Shown: positions 12,113 to 21,355 of the stretch, one piece after another
Numbering within the stretch: position 1 is the first letter of the stretch
Layout: each line of letters starts with the position of its first letter
NCBI GenBank assembly: GCA_023052935.1
Contig: CM041292.1
Span: forward strand, 81,912,169 to 81,976,168
Origin: Piezodorus guildinii
Taxonomy: Eukaryota > Arthropoda > Insecta > Hemiptera > Pentatomidae
DNA length: 64,000 bases
Reading direction: 5' to 3'
Notes under the pieces: model-generated
Told to the model about the DNA's origin: nothing
The model's database searches: none
The model's input: the letters and a program-made list of their open reading frames with translations, nothing else
Translations under genes and position numbers: made by a program

Positions 12113-12184
12113 AGGTGGAATAATCAGGAGTCAGTCTTTTTCTTAATATTTTTAAAAAAAGACTGACTCCTGATTATTCCACCT
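12113..12184. repeat. 29-bp perfect palindrome (fold-back element)
   Basis: Arms 12113-12141 and 12156-12184 are exact reverse complements around a 14-nt spacer. The arm core GACTGACTCCTGATTATT is the same as the terminal repeats of the element at 46583-46853 and close to those of 29381-29804. It looks like that element with its interior lost. Confidence 0.85.
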
Positions 12185-13199
12185 ATAATAGTTTCTACAG
12201 TTGACCATACATCCTCTCTATCATGAATATTTTATTACTTCATGGTCACGTTCGATTGAAGTCGAGCGGATCCGACGGGCTATTCCTCAATAGAATAGAT
12301 AACCCTAGTTTAGTAATAGAAAACCATAAGTTTCTATCATTACTTATTTATGTAAATATCGTGTGTTGAACAAATAAAAGAAAAAGAAGTAAAGTAATAT
12401 TCCCCAGTCAAATCCTTAGTTTTATTAACAAATAATCATAAAAGCTATATTTTGATTTTATAAACCCCGGTTCAAATATTCAAGGACTATCACAAAATTG
12501 GAATTTGCTAATATTCAAATCATCAGACCGCTGAAGTACTGAGAGAGTATAGCCTTAACACAAGCTGATGACTATTGAGTACAACAAAGTACTCGGCTTT
12601 TCTCCTGAATACTTTCTACTATCCCCATGTCCTCAGATTTGTTTTACTTTAAGTATTTAGGTAGTTTATTTTATAAGGTACCAGGCTGGATTAAATTATT
12701 TAAAAAATTAACATGTTTCTTAATTTCGTCCATTTTGAGGCCATTTTTTCTTATTTCCATCTTCAAAAACGATTACTTTTAAAGTCCCCAGATTTATATA
12801 AAGATACTCCAGCCCGTGGTCTTAAAATCGTTGATATCATCTGATTCTACGACTAAAATAAAGTTATAAAATACCTCAATATCAAATGAATCTGAATATT
12901 TTGAAAATAAATAACAGATATTGTCATAAAAATATATCATAAATTTATGGTCCTCTTAATGGATAAATTCCCAAGTATCGAAATATGTATTTAAGAACTC
13001 TAATTTGGTAACTTATAAACTAAACTAATCGAATACTTATAGTATAATAATTCTGAGTACATGAGAAAAATAAAAAATACTCAAGACGAAAGTTGGAGTG
13101 CTTTTAGTACTTCAGAGTCACCAGCTTGAGTACAGGATGTATGGTCTTAGTACTTTATGTCATTATTTTACTCAGCGGTCTGATAATTTGAGTAAAATG
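12185..13199. other. AT-rich intergenic, nothing recognised
   Basis: No frame or repeat was recognised. Confidence 0.45.
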
Positions 13200-13560
13200 C
13201 TTTGTGGTTTTAATTTGAGTATTTTCCTATCCCTTCGTCAGGATCCTGGGATGGTACCACAGATCCATAGCCACCTAGGACGGCACTTACATCCCTATCT
13301 CTGCTGCGAAATCTAGCACCATCAAAAGACAATTAGAGCATCATTACAGCCTGGGAGGTCTGCAGGTAATTGGCCAGGATGGGAACAGTGTATGCCGAGA
13401 TGGCCTCATGAAAAGTGAAAGAAGGCGAGTGTAATAGGCTCACGTAATCTTCATTGTCTTTGGCATCAGTTTCTCTGCCGAGGTTCACAACGGTCCATTT
13501 GGCTTTCTCAGCGCGGATCCTACGTCTTGTGCACAGTTCTAGGAATGAACTTCTGAGGAA
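13200..13560. other. Unassigned block of even base composition
   Basis: Noticeably less AT-rich than its flanks. The minus strand has an open stretch of about 50 codons (GRETDAKDNEDYVSLLHSP around 13430-13480) and the plus strand has frames at 13098-13316 and 13454-13645. None matches a family I know. It could be a fragment of an old coding mobile element or of a host exon. Confidence 0.3.
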
Positions 13561-13854
13561 CCATTTTTTCTATTCAGTAGTAGTAGTCTTGTTACTTTCC
13601 TTCCTCCTAATGCCTCTTAGTTGTAGTAGACTTTTTTATTTCTAATTATTGACAATTTAAGCTTAGTCCTGCGCCAAGTAGATTCAAGTTGGTTCCTCCT
13701 CACCTATTGACTTGGATTATATCGGGGAAAAAAGCTTTTGTAATATAGAAAAACTTAATGGCACAATATTAATAATTATATTATTTTGCAACATATTAAT
13801 AGAAACTTAATAATTTAAAAAATCAATGAATAATTACTGAGAATAATTCGCTCC

Positions 13855-14340
13855 CAACGCTCCTCTTACGTCTATAGCCTCCTACAATTTAAATCCAAAA
13901 CTCCTACCCAGGAATCCAGATCCCATCTTTCTAACCCCTATATGCCTTTCAACAGAACCAAAAATATGAATGTTCCTTCTTAGCATGCTCCTTCTCAATC
14001 TTCATTTAAATCTCTCCTTTTTCAACACATCCTTGCTTCCCAATCAGATGTTAACTAATTTGAGTGTAGCGATTAAAGTGAATTGAAAAATGTCTACACC
14101 CAAAATAGTAAAGTCTATTTTAATTTCATTTTCATTCTTATTTTCATTTATTCTATTGTTTTGTTGTTTTTAAATTGTATATTATACTATTAACTTATTG
14201 TACTTTTTACTCTCTATCTTTTGATCATTTAAAGGTAATTTTATATATTTATTGTAATCATAAATACTTTTAGTTTTTTGTGTTCTTTGGCCAGTGATAA
14301 TTCTTATTTTTCTTGTTCATTTATGTTATTCTTGAGACAT
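13855..14340 (+). pseudogene. LINE ORF2 C-terminal remnant (non-Jockey family)
   Basis: The plus strand reads a short segment with YVYSLLQFKSKTPTQESRS followed by SNPYMPFNRT and then SFKSLLFQHIL. It resembles the C-terminus found in the minus-strand LINE at 19774-20139 (YIFDLLQFKSS, GTRSRPSDLYSAAHRTA). Both follow the usual pattern of a LINE C-terminus (L..F, TRS....L, RT). Stops interrupt it, and the AT-rich DNA that follows is probably its 3' UTR. Confidence 0.5.
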
Positions 14341-14428
14341 TTTGTCCCTGAATTTTTTTCTTTTCATTACATTTTTATGGTACTGAGGTTTGTCTATTTT
14401 ATCAAATTACACGTTTTCAATACACAAT

Positions 14429-14751
14429 AGCGGCGTAGTCTAGTGGGTAGAGCGCTAGTCTACTGTGCTCCGGGTCCTGGGTTCGAATCCCTGCTGTGGC
14501 GGAATATTATTTATTCTGTTATTTCGGCCGGGGGGCGATCCTGGGGTATGTAGACCCTCCTGTGGCGTACCCAGCCTCTATAAAGTGGGTACCCAAAAAA
14601 GGGAAAAAACCTAGCGGCTGAGCGTGATCTTGGCCGAATTACGTCATTGCACGGCCGTTGGCCTAGAAACAGTATGAATCTCTACATGTACTGAGCTCAA
14701 AACTCTTCATTAGTTGTAGTGGTACAGGTTTTTATTTATTTATTTTTTTTT
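14429..14751 (+). repeat. SINE family A, full length
   Basis: The tRNA-derived head has box A TAGTCTAGTGGGTAGAG and a perfect box B GGTTCGAATCC at 14480-14490. The body contains GGCTGAGCGTGATCT and GTTGGCCTAGAAACAGTATG, and the end is a T-rich tail after GGTACAGGTTTT. It is nearly collinear with 34400-34724. It is non-coding and presumably was transcribed by RNA polymerase III. No convincing target-site duplication was seen. Confidence 0.85.
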
Positions 14752-15954
14752 GCAACACACTGAATTTGAAATATTTCTTTAGAAAATAGCTATACTTTCT
14801 CAAAACAAATGTGTGCTATACATTCTGTTTGTTAGTTTAATGTCTTTATGAATCTGATTTTTTTCTTCACTTCGCGTTGCCTATATAAATAATAATAATG
14901 ATCTTGGTAGAGATACGAAAAAATTTAATGTGGAGGGAAAAATCATACATCCTATAAATATTGTAGTATCATGAGGCACTAAAACTATGAACGAAGGATT
15001 GATTTTCTAAATGCAAAATAGATAAATTAATACTGCTTAGAGATAAAGAAAGGATAAGATAGGGAAAAATACATAGGATGTATGTGGCCGCCGACGCCCC
15101 AGAAATTGCAGACAGCATTGCACGACCTACAGCGAGCCTTCAGGGTCACAGTCCTTGTTCATGGCCCCTCTGTGCAAGCTCGCTCCTACTTCACTATCGT
15201 TATTGTACTTTTAGTATTTATAATACTGCAGATATTGAATAAATCATGTGACGAAGTGAGTAAACTGTATGAGTACCTTAAAAAAAATACAACAGGCATG
15301 GGTCAATTTATTCGCCTAATTTTAATTAATTTTTGAGAAATTTTTCCGCACATTTTTGAACTAATTTTTTTATCACTTCTGTATTTCTTTCTTAACTAAG
15401 AGCAAACATCCATTCTTACCTTCTTTTTTTTATAGCACGCTAATAGCGTTGTTTGGTGTAATTTTGCATTAAATTTTCTTGCTACTTAGGTGATTTGTTG
15501 TTCGGACCAAAACCGTGGATAATACTTTTATCATCATAATTTTTGTTTCGTTCGGAATTTTACTTACAGGAGTAAATAATTTTAAAAGAAAACTTGTTAA
15601 CGGTTTACTGAATTTTATAACTCATTAACCGAATCTATATCACTTGAACTCATAATATACATGTGTATCTTTCTTAATTTCATACTTTTTCATCCAGTCC
15701 CTTTTTAGAAATTTCCCTTTACATATCGCCAAAACCGAATTTTTGTCATGTTTAAAATTCATATAATAAAGGACTATGTTCTAAAGATCGAAATTTTTAC
15801 AGCAAGAAGATTAATGATTAAGCTAAATGTGAAAAAGTAATTTAAGCTAATCAATGAAAATCATAGTATTTTGAAATTCAAGAAAAATACTGAATAAGTA
15901 GTAAAATAATTATGGCGTGAACGTGTTAAATACAATGCTTTATGTACTACTCTC
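14752..15954. other. 1.2 kb unassigned sequence
   Basis: An 84-codon frame at 15082-15336 starts in a GC-richer patch (15080-15200) but shows no recognised family. Confidence 0.4.
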
Positions 15955-16955
15955 TCACCGATTTTGATGAATTTTTTTTTAGGTTAACCAGGACATTGAA
16001 CCATTAATCTCTTCAAAATATTAGTGACCAAAGCTCCCCAAGAGTCGCGTTAAAAGTAACCCTATTGGTTATAACCCTAAAAATACAAATAATCTCGTAA
16101 AACAGTACTTATTATAAGGTTTCTTAAAAACTTCAGATTAAGATTCCTATTTGGAGTGAGAAACACAATTTAAAAAAAAATTGATTATAAGAAATGTTTT
16201 TTTTAATTTTAATTGTTCACATGTTTTTCCTTTGTCATTTTTTCATTTCCTTAGTCTCTCTTTATATATTCTTATTGTAATATTATCATCTTAATTTTGT
16301 TTACTTCCATACTGTACAACTATCATCTTATTAATTATTTTTATAACTGTCATCCATACTTTATAACTATCATCTTAATTTTGTTTTATTTCCATTCTTT
16401 ATAACTGTCATCTTATTATCATTTTACATTTAATTTTATTTATTTTCACATATTATATCACTGAAAACCATATTATTATTATATGCCTAACGCATTATTA
16501 AGTCTATAATTACATTGGTTGTTATATTGTTTCTTTTAGCCCTGATGAAGGCCCACAATGTAGGCCGAAACGTCGGCACATAATTAAAATAGCACTTGTT
16601 TTAAATGTGTGTTTCTATTTAATGACCGCACCCCCAACTATCTTCCTCATCTAATTTCTCAACGGTCAACAAAAACTCCATCTTTATATTTTTAGGGTTA
16701 TCATCAAGCATAAAATTTAAATATTTTAATAGCTTACTTTTTAATCATTCCGGTTTGAAATAGGATAATTCTGATACCAAACTTATCTTCAACAGAATCA
16801 GAGATATGAAATAAAATGTGTTTTTTGGCGAAAACTTTTCGACTTTTTTATGCGACTCCTAGGGACCGTTGGCCCTCAATATTTAGCCAAATCTAATGGT
16901 TTTATGTCTAGTTTTACCTAAAATAATTTCATCAAAATCGGTAAGACACAGTTGG
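15955..16955. mobile_element. Element flanked by long imperfect inverted repeats
   Basis: The left arm (about 15955-16060) reads ACCGATTTTGATGAA, then TTTAGGTTAACCAGGACAT and GAGTCGCGTTAAAA. The reverse complement of about 16845-16955 gives ACCGATTTTGATGAA, then TTTAGGTAAAACTAGACAT and GAGTCGCATAAAAA. Inner pairs also match (AACCCTAAAAATA at 16074-16086 against 16690-16702). The interior holds an RNA-like motif at 16538-16577. The arms are diverged, so the element is old. Its class is uncertain. Confidence 0.55.
16538..16577 (+). other. Hammerhead-like RNA motif, copy a
   Basis: AGCC, CTGATGA (16542-16548), one A, hairpin arms GGCC (16550-16553) and GGCC (16563-16566), GAAACGT (16567-16573), C, GGC. 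The order matches a hammerhead core with stem I (GCC/GGC), stem II, and ACGT as a two-base-pair stem III. The extra base between CTGATGA and stem II is not canonical. Confidence 0.5.
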
Positions 16956-17061
16956 GATCCTCTCCTTGTGACTTGAAGCACGTATATTTTACATATTTAC
17001 ATTTGTTCTTTCACATATACATGTTGTTATACTCTCATTGTATTCCTTGCGTATCTCTTTT

Positions 17062-17102
17062 AGCCCTGATGATGACCGACAATGAAGGTCGAAACGTTGG
17101 CT
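17062..17102 (+). other. Hammerhead-like RNA motif, copy b
   Basis: AGCC, CTGATGA (17066-17072), one T, GACC (17074-17077) pairing with GGTC (17087-17090), GAAACGT (17091-17097), T, GGCT. Compared with copy a the stem II bases change on both sides but stay paired, and stem I is AGCC/GGCT. The downstream DNA (ACCGC, CACCC, ATCTTCTTGG, TTAACGGTC) also aligns with copy a, so the two belong to one repeat family. Confidence 0.5.
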
Positions 17103-17184
17103 GATAATAAATAGTTAAAACTGACCGCCACCCGCACTAATATCTTCTTGGGTCTCTTAACGGTCTACTATTAATATTCACTAA

Positions 17185-17400
17185 ACTGAAATGAAAATCG
17201 TGAACACACACCTGATACTGTTAGATACATATTCCTCGCGAGGCACTGACCGACCAATAAGCGAGTAATGCTCTCGTAGGTCGCTGAGGTGAACTTTCGC
17301 CTTATCTCTTCGTGAGGTCAATAACTTATCTACCTCCAAGGTCTTATCTGGAGCACGATCCAAAGTCGCCTTCCGTCGGACAGATCATATTTGAGAATTT
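17185..17400 (-). other. Unrecognised open frame, possible exon or transposon piece
   Basis: A minus-strand frame is open from about 17393 to 17181. It is rich in charged residues (TLEVDKLLTSRRDKAKVHL, then SDLREHYSLIGRSVPREEY). The base composition is more even than the flanks. Downstream of the likely coding end is AG followed by GTGTGTG, which could be a splice donor. No family is recognised. It could equally be a fragment of an LTR element or a LINE. Confidence 0.3.
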
Positions 17401-17450
17401 TATTTAAATTTTAAATTTATTCAACCTTTAACCTTTGTTCTTAAAAAAAA

Positions 17451-17453
<3 letters not shown>

Positions 17454-17518
<65 letters not shown>
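17454..17518. repeat. (TA)n microsatellite
   Basis: An AT dinucleotide tract of about 65 bp. Confidence 0.95.
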
Positions 17519-17522
<4 letters not shown>

Positions 17523-17765
17523 TATATATGTATATGTATAATATAAAAATTAAAAATATTTTAAATATCCCAATATATACTTAACATAATAAAGTACAAA
17601 TTGTTTTCAAAATTTTATTTTTATTTCTAGTATTTACAGACAAAAGTTCAATACCGTGAATTGATCTCCTTATAGTAATCCTTCTTACTTTGTCAATAAG
17701 TTGCAATCAAAATACTTAAATTTATAAAACATTATTTTGATTACATATAATAAATGCCAGTGTAG

Positions 17766-17833
17766 CTGTGCGGCCTAGTGAATAGAGCACTAGTTAACAG
17801 TTCTTCGAATCCCAGGTTCGAATCCCGGCTGTA
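17766..17833 (+). repeat. SINE family A head
   Basis: tRNA-like head only: TGTGCGGCCTAGTGAATAGA followed by the box B GGTTCGAATCC near 17815-17825 and CCGGCTGT. The body is absent; repeat family D starts about 40 bp further on. Confidence 0.65.
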
Positions 17834-17874
17834 AAATTAACTACGATATATATTTAATTTTTATACTAACGATT

Positions 17875-18401
17875 TCAGCATAGTGATTTTCGGTTTATCA
17901 TTTTCAAAAATGAAACTCTGTAATCGACCAAAAAAAAAAAAGTTACCCCCTTCCCAACCTTTCAAAATTTTAGAGCCTATGTTTAAAGATACGTAGAACC
18001 CGAATAACAAATTTAAAAAATCCATTGGTCCGCCGCTGCCTTTCAAAGAAAATACTGAACCATTTTTTTTTTTAATTCGATACAAAAAAGAAGTGGTCCA
18101 TGCAAAGATGATCCTAACACTTAGACGTTGATATCAGCTGGGTTTTTTTAAAATGGCGTCCGATCAAATGTGATTTAATTCAATAACTTAGTTATTTTTT
18201 AAGCGAGAGAAAACATTTATTAGGGTTTTTAACCAAAAAACCGCGAATAATTCTAAAAAAGAGAAAAAAAAAAAATCAAATTTTACCCATAAATACTCCT
18301 ATAACTCAGTTATTATTGAAGATGGAGATAAATACGTAAGGAGTTTTAGAATCAGTAAAGCGCGATGAACAAAAAGAAAAGGGAAAAAAACTGAAATATT
18401 G

Positions 18402-18462
<61 letters not shown>

Positions 18463-18716
18463 CAAATAACCGTTTTTCTTAATAGTAAATAAATAAATAC
18501 CGGAAAAGAACTATTTTGTTGAGAATTAAAGTTCCTACTCAATAGAAAAAGAAACATTGAAATTGGTTTAGTACTAGCAAAGATATAATGTTTTCCTTTA
18601 AACTATTTATTGCCTTTAATATTAGTTAACTATCTATCTTCAGCTTTATAAACAGTTATACCTTAATGCATTTTTTTTTTTAAATAATAAACAATTGTGT
18701 AATAATTTGAAGTGTT
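17875..18716 (+). repeat. Interspersed repeat family D, copy 2
   Basis: Ordered blocks are shared with 5635-6115: CTGTAATCGACC, TTTAAAGATACGTAGAACCC, GGAGTTTTAGAATCAGTAAA, TTGAAATTGGTTTAGTA, GCAAAGATATAATG, ACAGTTATACCTTAATG and AATAATAAACAATTGTGTAA. A (TA)n tract at 18403-18465 interrupts it. The frame at 17861-18085 on the minus strand is a shadow. Confidence 0.65.
18403..18465. repeat. (TA)n microsatellite inside repeat D
   Basis: An interrupted AT dinucleotide tract. Copy 1 of repeat D has only ACCTATATATATTTAAG at the matching place, so this tract expanded after insertion. Confidence 0.9.
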
Positions 18717-18784
18717 TTAGTAATTCGAATGTCTGTTTTGTAATTCACTACTTTTCTGATGTACCTAGTTATAAGAATATTGCT

Positions 18785-19066
18785 TTACATATGTTGGTTC
18801 ATTATTTTCAATAAAGAACCTTTGTAATCGTTTCAAGATACGTAGAACCCAAAAAACGAAATTAAACAAAATCCGTTTTTCTTAATTCATAAATTAATAA
18901 ATAGCGATTGGTTGAAATAGCAACAATGAAATTGGTTCAGAGCCAGCAGAGATATACCGTTTTTAAATTTGCAGTGATATGCCATTTTCTTTTTAATATA
19001 AACAGTTAAAGCTTAATATAGTTATTTGGAAATAATAAACCATTGTGTAATAAATTGCAGAGTTTT
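18785..19066 (+). repeat. Interspersed repeat family D, copy 3
   Basis: Contains TTATTTTCAATAAAGAACC, TTTGTAATCG, TTTCAAGATACGTAGAACCC, TGAAATTGGTTCAGAG, GCAGAGATATACC and ATAATAAACCATTGTGTAA. Shorter than the other copies; an internal deletion separates the 5' and 3' blocks. It lies directly downstream of copy 2. Confidence 0.65.
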
Positions 19067-19544
19067 TTTTTTGTATTTAATAATTTTATTCACCATAAAT
19101 TTAAATTTATAATCCAAAAAATCATTATTCGGCTATTAGAAAAATTTTAGATCATAAAACAGTATTAATTATTAATCCTCATAAACTTCTTTTTTTAATT
19201 ATTTTTTATTTGTATTCTATTCATCCTATAAATGTAGTTTTAGCTTTGTGGTGGAAGGTAGGAGTGGACATCCCAGATAGGAAGTCTTCATTAGACGGGG
19301 GTAAATCACTGTCCGGAACCGCCTGGCAGTAATTACTTCGCTCACGGCCGAGCTAAGAACCCTTTTTATTTCCCAGGGAGTAGCGTTCTATCCTTTAAAT
19401 TGAATGTTACGCTCCTCGGATTCGTATTGTCTTATTGTTCTTATACAGGAAGGAACATTGCAAGACCTCTGTCTGCCTCGTCTAAAACATACAAATGTTT
19501 AATCACTGTGGATTTAGTCAAATATTTACTTGATCGTATATCAT
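19067..19544. other. Intergenic, nothing recognised
   Basis: No supported feature was seen. Confidence 0.4.
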
Positions 19545-20139
19545 AAATAAATTCTTTATTATCCTGGGACATGTCCCTTTAGAATAAATAATACAGGAAG
19601 TACAAAGTGTGCTTTGGAGTCTTAAAGTGTATTAACTACATATAAACAAATTGAGAATTACTCATATGAACAAGACATATTTAAATGTAAAGAAAGTAAC
19701 AATCACACAAACAAAAAATAAAATAATAATAAAAAGAACGCTTATTTGCAATTTTATTGAGCCTGGATATTCATTAAGTAATTAAATATGCAGGATTTGA
19801 AGGTAGAAAGAGAATTGGAGTGACGGATGAAAGGAGGAATGGAATTTCATAGGATTGTGGATCGAATGAGAAAGGATCTTCGAAATGTGCAGTTCGGTGG
19901 GCCGCACTGTATAAATCTGAAGGCCTAGAGCGTGTACCACGAGGATGGATAGAGGATTTGAACTGTAGGAGGTCAAAAATGTATGATGGGCGGCGAGATT
20001 GGATAACCTGGTAAAGGAATGACGCAAGGAAATACTTGCGACGATTGGAAGGGTAAAGCCACTTCAAATCGCCATAAAATTGGGACACGGAGGTGTACCT
20101 AGGGACCCCGAAGATAAATCGGACAAAGCCATTGATATA
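19545..20139 (-). pseudogene. LINE ORF2 C-terminal remnant with 3' UTR (non-Jockey family)
   Basis: The minus-strand frame 20139-19774 is continuous for about 120 codons: FVRFIFGVPRY, then FYGDLKWLYPSNRRKYFLAS, then GTRSRPSDLYSAAHRTA. This matches the usual layout after the RT domain of CR1/L2-like LINEs: FIFG.R..., L.WL....RR..., TRS...L...RT, and a WNSLP-like end that is degraded here. The following UTR ends with the 12-bp palindrome GGGACATGTCCC (19566-19577) and an ATAATAAAGAA signal. The same hairpin-plus-signal arrangement recurs at 32029-32076 and 61680-61740. Confidence 0.65.
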
Positions 20140-20374
20140 TCATACTGCAACACTTATTAAAAATTCCTATTCAAATAGTGATATCAATGAGATTTTTCTA
20201 TAATCATCGACTAAATAGGTTCAATGAGCATAGCTTATTAATTAATAAATGGTAGGTATTATTTATTTATTACAAACAAGAGATTTGACATACAATTAAT
20301 TTGCCATCAGCAATTCATTTGCATTAAGCAAATTTCTGATATGCTGAAGCAGCGGCTCAACACAGCAGAGCTCG

Positions 20375-21018
20375 TCAAGTAATCAGAATGTCTCTTGGTA
20401 TGTGCTCTGGGTAGTCGTCGGGGTGGGCTGTAAGGATGAGTGTAATAGTCGCAATGTTTAAGTCGTTATGTATAACTTCATTTGCTACATAGAACTGTGC
20501 GTCCACTATTTTTCGCAGCACTTTTGAATGAATAAACTGAAATCTTTGAATGCTTGATGGTTAAGCAGAGCCCCATAGTTCTATTCCGAGATCGGTTTTA
20601 GCAAAACTTAATAACAGTTAGTGAGTGTTATAGTAGTTAAACATTCGACAAAAACGTCTAGGTCAGTCTTTTGTCCAAGTGAATAACTAAATATCGAGTT
20701 TCGTCGGAAGTCGGAATTGGAAGATTATTAAAGTAAATGGGAGGAGAAGGTTTATGGTTCAGGGTGAACACTACATGGACACTCTTGGACTCATTCATCT
20801 TTATTTTCCACCTAGTTGTCCAAGCAGAAATTTCATTAAGGTGGTTTTGGAGGGAGATTGCCGCTTCAAAACGATCCTTATATGAACATAGAACAGCTGT
20901 ATCATCAGCAAAAGTACCCAACGGAGTCTCATTGTGTTGTGGAAGATCTGACATGTATCTGTTAAATAATATTGGCTCTAAAAAACTTCTCTGAGGTACA
21001 CCTGCCTTAATTTTTATT
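20375..21018 (-). pseudogene. Jockey-type ORF2 fragment, RT core to C-terminus
   Basis: Minus strand. AGVPQRSFLEPILFN (motif B, G to R and P to E changes), MSDLP, then TFADDTAVL with the catalytic aspartates intact, then MNESKSVHV, TRYLVIHLDKRLT, a deletion, and GIELWGSA, SKVLRKIVDAQFYV and NEVIHNDLNI up to a stop at 20375. Frame 20954-20658 is unbroken; frames on either side are damaged. It resembles 47400-48170 more than the full-length element, so it belongs to a second Jockey subfamily. Confidence 0.8.
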
Positions 21019-21079
21019 AACTAAATTGTCCTAATTGGTATTAAAATTATTTTCTAAGCATCTTAATATTCGTATTTTC

Positions 21080-21355
21080 ACTTAATATAAAATTTTGTAA
21101 GGGAAAGAATGTTTTCGAATTCGAGTTTTCACTATAAATACACATTTTAGGGCGACTTTGCCCAAATTACCAAGTCCTACAAAAAGGTCTCTCTGTGTCA
21201 AGCTCGAAAATGATGATTTTTATAAAACTGAAATTTCATATTTTAGAATCCTATATCCCTTCGATGTAACAGCAATATTTTCAAAAAAATCAACCAACCA
21301 AATGAGCCATTTTATAACATGCATTTTGCACTTTTTTTTTTTTACAATTTTCCAT
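21080..21355 (+). repeat. Repeat family E fragment
   Basis: Shares AATTCGAGTTTTCACT, ATACACATTTTAGGG, CAAGTCCTACAAAAAGGTCT, AAACTGAAATTTCATATTTT and ATGTAACAGCAA with the longer copies at 39885-40760 and 57427-58209. The 66-codon frame here is an artefact of the repeat. Confidence 0.7.

Noticed and set aside
14429..14500. Possible functional tRNA gene (perfect box B)
   Set aside because: The acceptor and anticodon arms do not pair properly and the same head occurs with a conserved SINE body at several sites.
16538..17102. Calling the motif a proven hammerhead ribozyme
   Set aside because: Every copy has one unpaired base between CTGAwGA and stem II and only a minimal stem III, so activity cannot be claimed from sequence.
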